This document shows positions 36,111-47,957 of a stretch of DNA of 64,000 nt, piece after piece. How positions within the stretch are numbered: the first letter of the stretch is position 1; every line of letters begins with the position of its first letter. A program made the position numbers and the translations under genes. Source of the DNA: Sthenelais limicola (taxonomy: Eukaryota > Annelida > Polychaeta > Phyllodocida > Sigalionidae); NCBI GenBank assembly GCA_942159475.1, contig OW804097.1, positions 38,204,298 to 38,268,297 of the forward strand, read 5' to 3'. The notes below the pieces were generated by a model. It made no database searches, had not been told where the DNA came from, and saw only the letters and a list, made by a program, of their open reading frames with translations.

Positions 36111-36926
36111 CAACCAACAGTAGAGTCTGTGCTTCCCACCAAAACCAATAAAAACCCATTCTGCCATTCTACTAAAACTTGCAGAATTTCAAGCACTAAC
36201 CCTTCCCTTCAAATCCGTCCAAATATAAAGTGTTTACTATTAAAACGGAGCTGAGCTCATGGCAAAGCGGCCTATGTAATCCATGTTTGTATAGCATTAA
36301 CCACAAGAGCGGCATCGACGACGGCGCGTGATCGCCGCAATCGTAACCACTTGCACAAATGCAAAAATATTGCTTCATACTAGATTGCTCATATCTCCCT
36401 CCGAAATCATCCGATTTGAATATAAAAAATATCCCACAACTCCCTAGACTGTCAGGAAGACAGCCCCGCTTTTAGATTTAGAATCGGATTGTTCGTTCCC
36501 CCGTAATGAATTAATTTACCCGGCCGCATCCAGTCGGCCGACTCGATTTAAATCACCCGTCTTTGTGCCCCACATTACAAACCAACCCAACCTCCCCCTA
36601 GTAACTGGAGATATTCCTCCCTCCATGTATATTAGGAGGAATACCCAGATCCGGACTAATCAGTGGGGGTTTGAGGGAAGGAAAATGGGAACATTAGGGT
36701 GATAAGCAGATGAAAAGTATGTACACACAACCTCCCACCTACCTTAGCATTAGGGCAGCTCCAAGCCCAGCTGAAGTGAGCCCCATCCTTCTCTTGCTAT
36801 TCTTCAACCTAAAGGGTCTAGGTTGAAGCTAGCATTTCTGTGCCTCGCCTAGGCTATGTCTCACTTCCAGTCAGAAGATTGGGTTGTTGCTCAACTTAGC
36901 AACTGAGTCTCTTAGTGGTTCGCCAG

Positions 36927-37502
36927 TGTAAAGAAGTCTAAGGGTTTTTAGCCCATAGGTTCAGTAAGATGAAGAAGTGAGACAAGAAGTCCGAGGTTGT
37001 AGTTCGTCTGGATTCGGCCTAGGCGGTGGTGACTCAGCAAGTGGCTAAGACCTTGTCCATCCATTTATTTATACTCCAATATCATGAATTATTCATAGAA
37101 TCAAACCCAAGAATTATTCCACTTACTCTTCCCCCTCTCTCTAATTGGTTGAGGGAGAGAGAGGATCTTCCCTGCCCACACACTGACCTCTGCTCCCCAT
37201 GCATAAGCCATGCGCTGAGTGCATGCAAGTTGGATCCCTCTCCTCAGCCTTCCCCCTCCCACCCCTTACTCATAGATCCCAGGGCTCGTGCCTGCCCCCC
37301 CTCCCTCTTACCCTTCCCCCCTCCCTCTTATTTACCCAGAGCAGTGGATACAGTAATTAGGTCGAGCTGGGTGGAGGGGTCAGCTCTGAGTAGCTCATCC
37401 CCCCCTCCCCTCCTGGCCAGGCCACATGTGGCATGCATGGTCTGGCCATGATCAGGGGCTAACTGGGTCAGATCCCAACCCACAGAATGCAAATTCTTTA
37501 CA
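36927..37502 (-). repeat. LTR (right; 5' LTR if minus-oriented)
   Basis: No difference from the left LTR was seen, which suggests recent insertion. Confidence 0.92.
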
Positions 37503-37722
37503 ATGTACCATTGTCAGCTCTGCATATTGATTAGGTTCTGCGAAATAAGGCAAAAAATGATAGGATATTATAGGTATATTCGATTATATTTGGTATTAAA
37601 TTGATTTAAAATACATGTTTCGTTATGTTGAACTGTATTTTGAACCAGATTTTTGTCTTAAATTTGGCCTTTTTGAGAGGATTGGTGAAGGTCAAATTGT
37701 CCATTTTCTGTCAATTTGACCT
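37503..37722 (+). mobile_element. MITE-A, right piece of the interrupted copy
   Basis: Starts with a second ATGT (the LTR element's target duplication), then accattgtcagctctgcat. Confidence 0.9.
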
Positions 37723-37726
37723 ATAA

Positions 37727-37965
37727 AGGTCAGATTTTCAGAAATGTACAATGCATCTTCACCAATCCACTCATATAATCCACATTTAATACAAAAATGA
37801 GCTTCAAAATGCTGTTTAACATAACAGAACTGATACTATAAATCAACGTGATACCAAATATACTCAGATATACCATACCCGGTATTCTCATTTTTCAGCC
37901 TAATGTAGGAGAATTTCCTAAAAAGTGTAGAGCTGCCAATTGTACATCTTCTGAAAATCTGACCC
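37727..37965 (-). mobile_element. MITE-A, complete
   Basis: ATAA on both sides; 4 bp from the preceding copy. Confidence 0.92.
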
Positions 37966-38131
37966 ATAAGCTATGCAGGAGGCTGGCCGGGAGGCATGAC
38001 TGACGGCAGTACACGGCACTGGACACGGAAGGTGTGAGGTGGTCAAGTGACCACTGACCCAGTCCCCTCTCCTCCATCTATTACTGCCACTCCGGACACT
38101 GCCCTCAAGACACACACTACTACACTAGGCC

Positions 38132-38359
38132 TGGTCAAGTCGTCAGAAAATGTACAATTCACCTTCTTCACCAATCCTTTAAAATAACCCAAATTTAAGA
38201 CGAATATTAGGTTCAAAATACAGTTCAACATGACCAGGCATATTTATTGAATGAATACAATACAGAATATACTCGGTATTTATCATTTTTCTTACTAATT
38301 TAGCAGAATTTGATAGATATGTAGAAGTGTAGATTGTGCATTTTCTGAAAATCTGACCC
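38132..38359 (-). mobile_element. MITE-A, complete
   Basis: Left end GTCAAGTCGTCAG, right ...AATCTGACCC. Confidence 0.88.
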
Positions 38360-38420
38360 ATGGACACCTCCACGTGCTACAACAAGCATTTACCAGAATA
38401 TCAATTCTTCCTCGCTATAT

Positions 38421-38859
38421 GGGTCAGATTTTCAGAAAATATACAATTTGTCACACCCATTTTAAGCTCACGTATTACCTCATTAGAGTTACGTAAGTTT
38501 ACGTAACATTACCAATACTAATTAGCATAATTATTAATATTCATAAACTGTATTATATATCCATAACCATGTTCACATATGTCCATATACAGGTTATGTA
38601 ATACAGGGCGACATGTTAGTTAACACCATGCTCGCCAGGTCAACAGGTCAGGCAACTTCACCAATCTTCTCAAATAAACCACATTTCTGACTAAAATAAA
38701 GTTCAGAATACAGTTCAACCAAACCAAACCGATTGCTAGAATCAATGCAATGGCGAATATACTCGAATTTACCTAGTATTGGCCATTTTTCAGTCTAATT
38801 TAGCAGAATGTACTAAATGTGTACAGCTGCCAATTGAACATTTTCTGAAAATCTGACCC
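38421..38859 (-). mobile_element. MITE-A with ~200-bp foreign interior
   Basis: ATAT on both sides. A ~200-bp AT-rich insertion lies at about 38449-38652, after acaattt. Confidence 0.88.
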
Positions 38860-39208
38860 ATATAGAAACAAATTATCCAGTAGGAACACTTGAATGTGAA
38901 ATTAGATACCAAATTGCACCAGCATCAATACTGCACTGCATGGTAGGCAGTGGTCCAGATGAAATTAAGAGAAAACAAATAAATCAATCAATAAATTAAA
39001 CACACATACAAGGGCAGACGAATGACAATGAGTTGTCCAGTGGTTGACCCCTGACACCGGTCGGCTTCATTAATCATTTGGTCAAACACTGACCAGTAAT
39101 CCATCGTGCACACAGGCCACCACTGGTCAAGAGGTATTTAAAGTTAGAAATCTTCAATATAAGCTAAGTTTATTTTGTTGAAACACCTGAACTAAGTGAG
39201 CAATATAT

Positions 39209-39443
39209 GGGTCAGATTTTCAGAAAATGTACAATTGGCAGCTGTACACATTTAGTAAAATCTTCAAAATTAGGCTGCAATTTGGTCAATACTAGGTAAA
39301 TTTGAGTATATCTGGCATTGCAGTGATTCTAGCAATCTGTTTGGTTAGGTTGAACTGTATTTTTAACTTTATTTTCGTCTGAAATGTGGGTTATATGAGA
39401 AGATTGGTGAAGTTGAATTGTACATTTTCTGAAAATCTGACCC
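39209..39443 (+). mobile_element. MITE-A, complete
   Basis: ATAT on both sides (ATATAT also matches). Confidence 0.92.
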
Positions 39444-39680
39444 ATATATCGAGAGCGGTGTTTTGGACCTTTTTTTCTATTTTGAGGCCAATAATTATCT
39501 AATCGTTATACAAACACGTGCTATCCTTCAAGCATGTTTTCAGACATTATTATTATCATTACGCCTAAATTAAACCTAAATCTTGACTCATTTCAACTTC
39601 TAATATGTACAGTAACAGTCACTTTAAAGAACAAAAGGTAAAAAGCCCCTCTATCACATGCAATTTCTGTAAGTCTTAAA

Positions 39681-39825
39681 CAGTCTAGGCCCAAAGTTGA
39701 GAGAGTCCCTTCAAACGGAGAGATAGCCTCTCGCCTCAAACCGCAAAGTGCCATTATAATTCCATTAAAACGCCGAGTTCTGGGAGATTAGCGAAGTAGG
39801 CGTCTAATCATTGACATACCATTCT
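39681..39825 (+). mobile_element. MITE-B, truncated
   Basis: Left end intact, stops at accattct. Confidence 0.83.
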
Positions 39826-40107
39826 ACACGTAGGATAACTAAGCTATCACTGAAGATATCAAATCGATATTTTAGGTTGTATGATGCAAGAGCGATGAAT
39901 AATAAAAAAAATTCAGTGAGCAACCCTGCTTCGTCCAAAAGGAGGAGAGAGGATATATATAAGCAATATGTTTCACGTGGGATGATATGAGCTTTAATAA
40001 AAGGGAAAAAAAGATCGCCTTTCACAATGGAGGCATTTCAGAAAAGTTGATACCAAATGCCAATCACAATATCGGCAATGGAACGCGCGGGATGTGAAAT
40101 TGGGGTG

Positions 40108-40165
40108 TGGGTCAGATTTTCAGAAAATGTACAATTTGCCTTCAACAATCCTCTCATATAGCCAA
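40108..40165 (-). mobile_element. MITE-A left fragment fused to MITE-D
   Basis: Breaks at ccaacattttc and continues as MITE-D. Confidence 0.8.
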
Positions 40166-40275
40166 CATTTTCATCTCATAATTTACTTTTTATACATAAA
40201 ACGCGACGAAATTCACAAAAAAGATACGGACACGGTTACGTAATTGAGATAGGGTTGCTTGCGGAACCTCCCTAT
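40166..40275 (-). mobile_element. MITE-D fragment
   Basis: Reverse partial copy ending ttgcggaacctccctatt. Confidence 0.8.
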
Positions 40276-40553
40276 TTCCAACGAGTCTTTAGGGGATATA
40301 TGCTCGCTCAGAATGTCATAAACCTTTCTTACCCACTTTATATGACTAAATATAACAAGGGAGTGCCCATCTCCATCGCCCCCACACAACAAATGCCTTA
40401 ACGAGGTAAAGGTCATACAAAGTTGACATTTGCCCGACAATGGATACCGGCTATTTGTGTTTATACGGCAGAGACCTATGATAGCAATACAAAAGCTGAT
40501 TGTGTCATCCGCCCTACCTGTCTAGTCTTATTAGATGGGGAAACTCAGTGGGC

Positions 40554-40734
40554 CAGTCTAGGCCCCAAGTTGAGAGAGCCCCTTCAAACGAAGGGGAAGC
40601 ATCTCGCCTCAAATCGCAAAGTGCCATTATGATTCCATTAAGACCGCAAAATGTCATTAAATTCCCATTAAAACGCCGAGTCCTAGACCAGAAAACCGAT
40701 TGGCGAGGGTTTGGGTCTGGACTGGGGCAACGAC
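40554..40734 (+). mobile_element. MITE-B, shortened
   Basis: GGGC on both sides; ~30 bp near the right end deleted. Confidence 0.9.
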
Positions 40735-41219
40735 AAGCGGGACAGGGACAGAGACAGATAATGAGGACCAGAAAAGCACAAGGTGAGTGACAGAATGGTG
40801 TGTGTATGTGGGCGGGGGGGGGGGGGGGGGGGGGGGTAGGGGAGCTGGGTGTATAGTTCTTAACTGGACACGGGTGGAGGTGAGGGGAGGGAGGACCAGC
40901 TAGGACCACTCCTTTAGGTAATGAGGCCCGCCATCCTGCCATTACAGTGTTCTGGATGATCGCCATCAGGCCTGTAATGTCATTCATGATGATAAGACAA
41001 GGGGAGCTGTCCCCCAAATCTGAGTTCCTCCATCCTATCCCAGCTGTTGTTTTCATGAGGAGGTGACAGATTTCGAGAGGTTTAATGGAATTCCGTCTTC
41101 CACCAATCCCCATCAAAGAAATGTCCCCGCAACGCGGGTATCATGTTACCAACTATAGTACAAAGAAGGTTTCCATAGAAATCCGTGAAAGAAAAATTGT
41201 GGGGGCAGAAAGAATATAC

Positions 41220-41360
41220 GGGTGAAATTGCCAGAAAATGTACAATTTACCTTCACCAATCTTCCCAAGTCACCCTAATTTAAGGCAGAAATGAGGTTAA
41301 AAATTCGGTTCAACAAAACCAAACAAACAGATTGTTTGAATCAAGGCAATACACAAGAAA
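41220..41360 (-). mobile_element. MITE-A, left half of an interrupted copy
   Basis: GGGTGAAATTGCC-type end; stops at aaggcaatac and resumes at about 42743. Confidence 0.85.
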
Positions 41361-41444
41361 GCGTTGAGAATTCAATCATATTATTAGTCTAATTCTTTTT
41401 TCAGTCGACGTTCTATTATTATATCAACGGAGTGTCTCACGACA

Positions 41445-42744
41445 CAAGGATGCGAGACCGGATTTATTTAGTTGTTATTCTATTATTTAACCATTCTGAT
41501 TTATATTATTAGTTGTTATTCTATTATTCAACCAGTCCAATTATTTGATTATTCAACCAGTCTAATTTCTAATTTGCTTCCCGGTCCCGTTCCCGTTCCC
41601 ATTCCCCGTTCCCGTCCCCCGTTAAGAATGTGTAATGATTAACCCCCGACTGAATATAAATACATGAACATCTAAACTAAGCTTGTCGAATTAAATCTAA
41701 TCAACCTTTTTATTAGTAGGCCTCTATCTATTACGATTTCAGAATTCATTGTAGAATGCATATTAGCAGATCATTAAATGAAACATTGAATCGAATGTAA
41801 TCATTTAAGTCCCCAAAATCAATTAATTACCGGTATACTATTTATAGGCTGCCTCTCTCTCTCGCTCCCCTCCCTCTCTCCTCTCTTAATTTGCCATGTG
41901 TTGGTACTCATAAGTGTGGACGAGTGCACCAGCAATGGTATTCGTCCACAGCAAAATGTACTCGTTATTTACGAGTACAAAACTCTTACTATGATCCCTG
42001 GATAGTCTTGACGCCCGGCCGCTCTCTCTATAACATGATAACATGCTAATGCTAAACATTATCTTAATATCCACTTATGTCCACCATTCAGAGCCCCTAC
42101 TGCTCGTGGACAGTACCGAAGCCGTAATAATTAACCAGCGACTGAATATAAATGCCTGAACGTTTAATCTAACCTTGTTTCAACCTAATATGCAAGGATT
42201 ATTGTGTAAAGACATTCAAATCGCTCAGAAAGCTGTTTAATTTTCTTGGACGGGAGGTCCCGTGGCCACCCTGTATTCGCTAAGCCTGGGCAGACGTGGA
42301 GACGTTCTCGAGGCAAACACAATTGACAAAGGCTTGGAAATCGAACGAAATGAAGCATATCGAATGAAATATGACCAACCTCTTTATTTGTATAATCAAA
42401 CCAGTATATCTTTCACATCTTTTTACGATTCCACAGATCGCACACGCTTCGAATGGGCCTGGCCGGCCTAGGCGAGTGGAATCGGTTTGCGCATGTGCGT
42501 CAAAATTTCCTCTTCCGGTCAGGTCAGGCACACCATATATGGAGCGCATATATGGGTCAGGCGCGCCATATATGGAGAGCCAGTGGACGCGATGTAAACA
42601 TACTGACCATGTGCTTTTTTAGAGTATCCAGTGTATATCCGTACAGGGTATGGGGCGTAATTTTGGCGTGGCAGTAGAAAGGAATGCTTCGCATATTCAT
42701 ATTATTTTATAATTCTTTACATTATATCGGGTCTCGCATCCTTA
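41445..42744. mobile_element. ~1.3-kb TIR element inserted in a MITE-A
   Basis: The left end AAGGATGCGAGACC (41445 on) is mirrored by GGTCTCGCATCCTT at the right end near 42730-42744. Inside are two diverged copies of a taat(g/a)attaacc...gactgaatataaat block (about 41631 and 42125) and two hairpins. The flanking halves of a MITE-A (41220-41360 and about 42743-42853) meet across it. About 85 bp at 41360-41444 belongs to neither. No transposase seen. Confidence 0.6.
41914..41979. repeat. Two adjacent hairpins
   Basis: TGTGGACGA...TCGTCCACA has a 9-bp stem. Just after it, GTACTCGT-TATTT-ACGAGTAC has a perfect 8-bp stem and 5-nt loop. Both lie inside the 1.3-kb insert. Confidence 0.75.
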
Positions 42745-42853
42745 AAAATATACTCAGATATATCTAGTATAAATTACCATTTTTCAATCTAATTTAGCAG
42801 GTTCTATTGAATGTGTAGAGCTGCTGATTGTACATTTTCTGAAAATCTGACCC
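42743..42853 (-). mobile_element. MITE-A, right half of the interrupted copy
   Basis: aaaatatactcagatatatc to ...ctgaccc. ATATAC occurs on both outer sides of the pair. Confidence 0.85.
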
Positions 42854-43052
42854 ATATACAAGAATACAGAGACAGGTCTGTGAGTATAAGCATAAGGCAC
42901 GAATGTAGGCAAGTGTGTGTGCGTGGGGGCAGTGACCCTCTGATGACCCCGTGACCCCGGTGGCTGGATTTGTTTACCATCTACACGTATCCCTACATCC
43001 CATCTGTTCACTTCACCTTCATCGGTCAGTCGCCATCAAAACAAGCATGCTT

Positions 43053-43227
43053 GGGTCAGATCGTCAGAAAGTGTACAATTCGCCTCCACCAATCCTCTCA
43101 AATAGCCAATCAATACGATACCAAATATACTCAGATATACCCGGTATTCAGCCTTTTTCAGCCTAGTTTGGGGGAATTTACTGAATGTGTAGAGCTGCCA
43201 ATTGTACATTCTCTGAAAATCTGACCC
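43053..43227 (-). mobile_element. MITE-A, internally deleted
   Basis: 175 bp with both ends intact. Confidence 0.88.
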
Positions 43228-43437
43228 ATAACTTACTGACCACTGGGCAGCAGCAGCAGCAGCAGCAGACAGTAGTTGTAATGTAGTCGTAGGCTACTAC
43301 TACAATGACCGCTTGACCACAAGCATTAAGCACTGTCCATCTCCATCCAATATAAGCACCCCCCCCCCCCTGCCTATCCGTTATCTAGTCCTAGTCAATC
43401 CTACATGTAATTCATTACTAGGGTTGCGCATGTATTG

Positions 43438-43647
43438 GGGTCAGATTTTCAGAAAATGTACAATTGGCTCAATTAGGCTGCAATTTGGCCAATTCTAGGT
43501 AAACTTGAGTATATTTGGCATTGCATTGATTCTAGCAATCTATTTGGTTAGGTTGAACTGTATTTTGAACTTTATTTTTGTCTGAAATTTGGGGTTATTT
43601 GAGAAGATTGGCGAAGTTGAAGTGTACATCTTCTGAAAATCTGACCC
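43438..43647 (+). mobile_element. MITE-A, shortened
   Basis: A TGTATTG heptamer occurs on both sides, offset by one C on the right; no clean 4-bp duplication. Confidence 0.88.
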
Positions 43648-43741
43648 CTGTATTGATTCTCAATGCTGGACATGGCGTCGGCTCATGGGAATATGTGTGT
43701 AACATGTGGTGGTCAGACTGGAGGAAGGATCCGTATATATG

Positions 43742-43880
43742 GGTAAAATCGCCAGAAAATGTACAATTCATCTCCACCAATCTTCTCAAATGACCCAAAT
43801 TAAGACACAGATCAGAGTCAAAGCTCGGATCAACACATCTAAATATTGTTTGAATCAAGGCAATATCAAATATACTCAGA
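43742..43880 (-). mobile_element. MITE-A left half fused to MITE-C end
   Basis: Runs to aaatatactcag, then becomes the MITE-C terminus aatccatcccagg. Confidence 0.82.
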
Positions 43881-43935
43881 ATCCATCCCAGGATGCACTG
43901 TTAGAGATATGCGCTGTGGCACATGCGAATCCCCA
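43881..43935 (+). mobile_element. MITE-C terminal fragment
   Basis: aatccatcccaggatgcact...gcgaatcccc, fused to MITE-A. Confidence 0.8.
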
Positions 43936-44560
43936 ACCCTCCGCAGCTTGCGAATTCTCTCAATCACCCCCCCCCCCCCCCCAAGCTTGCGACCAGACAT
44001 GTCGCCCCGAGTATGATCTATTACGGACGAGATCCAAGTATCATCAATCCTCGGCAATGATTATAATAGAGTCAGACTCGATCACTTGCCGTGACAGACA
44101 ACAGGGGGGAGCTGTGTAGAACATTAATAGGAAGACAAGGACAGCAGCCATCTCTTCTCCTTCCGTGCAACACTGGCACATCTCCCTCAAGCTATATAGT
44201 CTAGCCGAAAAGTAATTGACACGTGATTCCTTAGTCCTTAGGAGGAAAAAGTGGAAGATTCTTTTATTTCTATTTATGACAAGTTCCTGTCAACCCTTTG
44301 CCCAGCGAGTCGCTCTTTGCAATCAACCATGGAGAAACAAGGCCAGTACAGCCAGCTCTTCCTTCCTTTTAAGCAAAACAACAGCTGCTGCACATAGAAC
44401 AGAGGCAACGGGTGCGGATATTTAATTTCGTTACCTAAGACCCAGAGAGCGATGCATCATTTATTACATATTGACATACATGTATACATGTTAATTGAGC
44501 CTGTCGCTAGAGATTAAGACTCTACTGATTTGAAGATAGTAGCTCCGTTAATTGACATAT

Positions 44561-44974
44561 GGATCAGATCGTCAGAAGATGTACAATCGGCAGTTCTACA
44601 CATTTAGTCAATTCTGCTAGATTAGACTGTAAAATGGTCAATACTAGGTATATCCGAGTATATGGTTATAGATACTGCACTGTATTTTAAACCTGATTTT
44701 TGTCTTACATTTAGGTTATTTGTGGATTTGTGAAGACAGTCTAGGCCCAAACTTGAGAGAGTCCCTTCAAACGAAGGGAACGCCTCTCGCCTCAAACCGC
44801 AAAGAGTCATTATAATTCCATTAAGACCGCAAAATGTAATCATATTCCCATTAAAACGCCGAGTTCTAGGACAAGAAACCGATAACCGAGGTAGGCTGAC
44901 ATACCATTCTTATCTGATCTGAGGGTTTGGACCTAGAGTGAAGATGAATTGTACATTTTCTGGCGAATTCACCC
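44561..44974 (+). mobile_element. MITE-A interrupted by a MITE-B
   Basis: ATAT on both outer sides. Interrupted at AAGA by the MITE-B at 44737-44940. Confidence 0.93.
44737..44940 (+). mobile_element. MITE-B, complete (family type copy)
   Basis: 204 bp with ~15-bp terminal inverted repeats CASTCTAGGCCCAAA. The interior carries gagagagtcccttcaaacg, a pair of GC-poor attataattccattaa blocks, aaaacgccgagt and agataagaatgg. AAGA is repeated on both sides, inside a MITE-A. No coding capacity. Confidence 0.94.
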
Positions 44975-45149
44975 ATATGCCTAATGAGCCTTAGAGGATC
45001 TCCTATGTACAAAGGCCCAGAGACAATGATAACAAGCTACACGCACGATGTTGTATTCTAGTCGGATCACATATCAGTTCTCAAAGGAGCAGCAGAGCTC
45101 ATGCAATAATAGTAATACACACCGGAACATGTCAGCTAAGAACAACAAC

Positions 45150-45248
45150 CTACACTCTGTTAGAGACCTACTTAGAATAAACATCAAAGCGACCCAATGG
45201 TACTGCTACACAGCAAGCCGCTCTAAGTAGATCTCAAATAGAGTGTAG
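45150..45248. repeat. Hairpin with 27-nt arms
   Basis: CTACACTCTGTTAGAGACCT... (45150-45176) faces ...GATCTCAAATAGAGTGTAG (45222-45248) with a few mismatches and a ~45-nt loop. Could be a tiny TIR element or a precursor-like RNA hairpin. Confidence 0.65.
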
Positions 45249-45416
45249 AAGCACTAAGTCATACGAGGATAGATCCTCCTCCTTCCCTAAGCATGACTTT
45301 ACCGACCCATGGCCAGCTAATAGTGGGTTGTGACCCAAGGTGACCCTCTAACACCCACGTTGTTGAGGTAAAACAAGGCGGTGAGGACAGTGACATTTAA
45401 AGACAGACAATAATAA

Positions 45417-45651
45417 GGGTGAAGTCGTCAGAAAATGTACAATTCACCGTCACCAATCCTCTCAAATAACTCAAACTGCAGACGAAAATAAAGTTCAAAA
45501 TACAGTCCAACCTAACCAAACAGATTGCTAGAACCAATGCAGTGCCGAATATACTCGAATTTACCTAGTATTGACCAAATTGCAGCCTCATTTAGCATAA
45601 TTTACTGAATGTGTAGATCTGCCATTTGTACATTATCTGAAAATCTGACCC
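45417..45651 (-). mobile_element. MITE-A, complete, hybrid ends
   Basis: ATAA on both sides. Confidence 0.92.
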
Positions 45652-46073
45652 ATAAGGTTCGTGACGTACATCATCTGCCATTCTGTCTGCTGGGTATGTG
45701 AAGATATTAGTGAAATTAGTGAAATAAAATGACTCTAAAATGAGACAAATGTAAAAAGGCTGTCTGCTCTGGGACCCGACATCACTATGTCCAGTTTGGC
45801 AGTCTTACATGCTATCTACATAGGGGACTATAGAGATCATGCATCACATTTTAGCTTTACTTTAATCCGCTATTCTCCTCATGGTGATTGAGAAGAATGG
45901 GGAGAATACATTCTCCTATGAAGTTCCCTGTGTTAGCCCCAGGCGATTTATTTAATCAAATTATTCATAAAAGTATATGACTCGTTGGATCTGCAATCTA
46001 TTTCTACAATATGCCAATGCAGGAATGTCTAGCTCTGCATGCTTCTCTGGACCACATGAAGACAAACACTAGC
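45652..46073. other. No feature recognised
   Basis: Unique-looking spacer between MITE-A and MITE-B. Confidence 0.4.
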
Positions 46074-46281
46074 CACTCTAGGCCCAAACCCTCAGCTCAG
46101 ATAAGAATGGTATGTTAGTGATTGGACCCCTACTTCGCTAATCAGTTTTCTGGCCCAGGACTAGTCATTCTAATGGGAATATTATAATGACAATTTGCGG
46201 TCTTAATGGAATTTGGCACTTTGCGGTTTGAGAAGCTTTCCCTTCGTTTGAAGGGACTCTCTTATCTTAGAGCCTAGACTG
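46074..46281 (-). mobile_element. MITE-B, complete
   Basis: TAGC on both sides; 24 bp from a MITE-A. Confidence 0.92.
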
Positions 46282-46305
46282 TAGCAGGGCAATGAGTACA
46301 CTTAT

Positions 46306-46540
46306 GGGTCAGATTTTCGAAAAATGTACAATTGACAGCTTTACAAATTTAGGGAATTTTGCTAAATTAGGCTGAAAAATGATGAATACCGGGTATATTT
46401 GAGTATATTTGGTATCGCATTGATTCATAGTATCTGTTTTGCTATGTTAAACTGCATCTTGAAACTCATTTCTGTCTTAAATGTGGGTTATTTCAGAGAA
46501 TTAGTGAAGGCGAATTGTACATTTTCTGAAAATCTGACCC
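46306..46540 (+). mobile_element. MITE-A, complete
   Basis: TTAT on both sides. Confidence 0.92.
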
Positions 46541-46738
46541 TTATACACGACACCTCCTGCTATTCTTGTCCTCGTGTCGGATGGACAAACATCATGGCGG
46601 AATCATGACACCAACAGCACACGCCCTTGGTATTTGGCGTCTTTAAGTGGCGTGTCCATGACAACCCTAAGGACAACACTAATACTTCTCCCACAGGCTC
46701 TACATACGTGGCTGTCACAGGGCTAGGGATCATATTAA

Positions 46739-46962
46739 TAGGGAGGTATCGCAAGAAAACTTATCGCAATTACGTTACCGTATCTGTATCTTTGTTTGGT
46801 GAACTGTCACATTTTTATGTATAAAAAATAAATTGTGAGATGAAACATTTTGCTTGATATTTAAGGTTACGTTTTTACCGCCGAATCTCTTTCTTCCATT
46901 TAATGCGTGTGTGTATATCAGAGATACGGATACGTTTACGTTAGACTTGCTGAACCTGCCTA
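46739..46962 (+). mobile_element. MITE-D, complete
   Basis: ~224 bp; ends TAGGGAGGT...GCAA and TTGCTGAACCTGCCTA. The interior has repeated tacg words (cgtatctgtatc, gatacggatacgtttacg). TTAA on both sides. Confidence 0.88.
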
Positions 46963-47094
46963 TTAATGGCCAGCATACGGGGAGATCTAAGGCCGTAGCA
47001 CCTCCTCTATTGTACGTTGCAGCAAGCGGTATGGCTGTGGCTGCAGTCAGCTGAGGACAGGGCACAGAGGTTATTAAACAGTTCACAGCAACAA

Positions 47095-47323
47095 GGGTGA
47101 AATCGCCAGGAAATGTACTTCACTAATCTTCTCAAATTACCCTAATTCGAGACAGAAATGAGGTTAAAAATACAATTCAACACAACTAAACAGATTGTTT
47201 GAATCAAGGCAATACAAAATATACTCAGATATACCTATAGTATTGACCATTTGTCAGTCTAATTTAGAAGGTTCTACTGAATGTGTAGGGCGGCTGATTG
47301 TATAATTTCTGAAAATCTGACAG
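47095..47323 (-). mobile_element. MITE-A, complete, GGGTGAAAT left end
   Basis: ACAA on both sides although the right end has decayed to ctgacag. Confidence 0.88.
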
Positions 47324-47389
47324 ACAAAGCCTAGCGCGTCATGTAGCGCACATTTCCTGCACTTGTAAGGAGCATCATCCATTGTGTCA

Positions 47390-47885
47390 TTGGTGATGTG
47401 TCCCGGAAAAATGAGTTACAAGTCGCAAGAAATGGATTTTGAGATATGATCACAAGTATGGTATAATGAAATCGTACATACTTGTATATAGCCATGCATT
47501 TTTAAGGTCATCCTATCGAGCATATTTATTTTAAGGCCATCCTATCGAGCATATTTATTTACTTTACTAGTAATTGTCCACCCAACCATACTGCAAAGTT
47601 TGTTTTTGTTTAAAAATTAAAATATCAAACTTAAAATATGGAAATACTTCTAAGATGTCCTTCATGTTTACCCTAATTAGAATCGGCTGAAAATCTGACC
47701 TTAATATGAGATGTGTTTCGGGAAAATGAGTCACAAGTCGCAAAAAATGAAATTTGAGATTTCACGTATTTGAAAAGATGAGATTAAGCCGATTCTAATG
47801 ATAGTAAACAATAGGACATCTAATACGTATAATTTCTATATTTTAAATATATATGATAATTTTATTTTTGAAAAAATAAAAATGA
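47390..47885. repeat. Complex inverted/direct repeat, family F
   Basis: gaaaaatgagt(t/c)acaagtcgcaa is directly repeated at 47405 and 47718. The segment 47600-47690 is inverted against 47780-47880 around agccgattctaat. A 28-bp block is tandemly doubled at 47504-47561. Part recurs at 30166-30290. Confidence 0.7.
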
Positions 47886-47957
47886 AATAATAAGATTTTA
47901 CTGTTCAGAGAAAAGCAATCCTCGTTATTAGCATCACCTGAACGTATCTTGTCCTAA

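Larger units (their letters stand above)
32916..37502 (-). mobile_element. Non-autonomous LTR retroelement, 4587 bp
   Basis: Two 576-bp direct repeats (32916-33491, 36927-37502) look identical, start TG and end CA, and are flanked by ATGT on both sides. The insertion splits a MITE-A. A primer-site-like TGGCGAACCACT begins one base inside the right LTR on the minus strand. The LTR has TATAAATA on that strand (33062-33055), and an A-rich purine run lies near the left LTR. Minus orientation is therefore likely. The 3.4-kb interior has no recognisable gag or pol; its longest frames (185 and 156 codons, minus) match nothing I know. Confidence 0.88.

Noticed and set aside
40514..41116. 200-codon minus frame
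   Set aside because: Runs through a poly-C tract and a MITE-B; no domain.
43261..43270. CAG repeat near 43250
   Set aside because: Only about seven units; ordinary microsatellite.
43431..43655. 7-bp TGTATTG duplication suggesting a longer target site for MITE-A
   Set aside because: Single case offset by one base; seventeen other copies show 4 bp.
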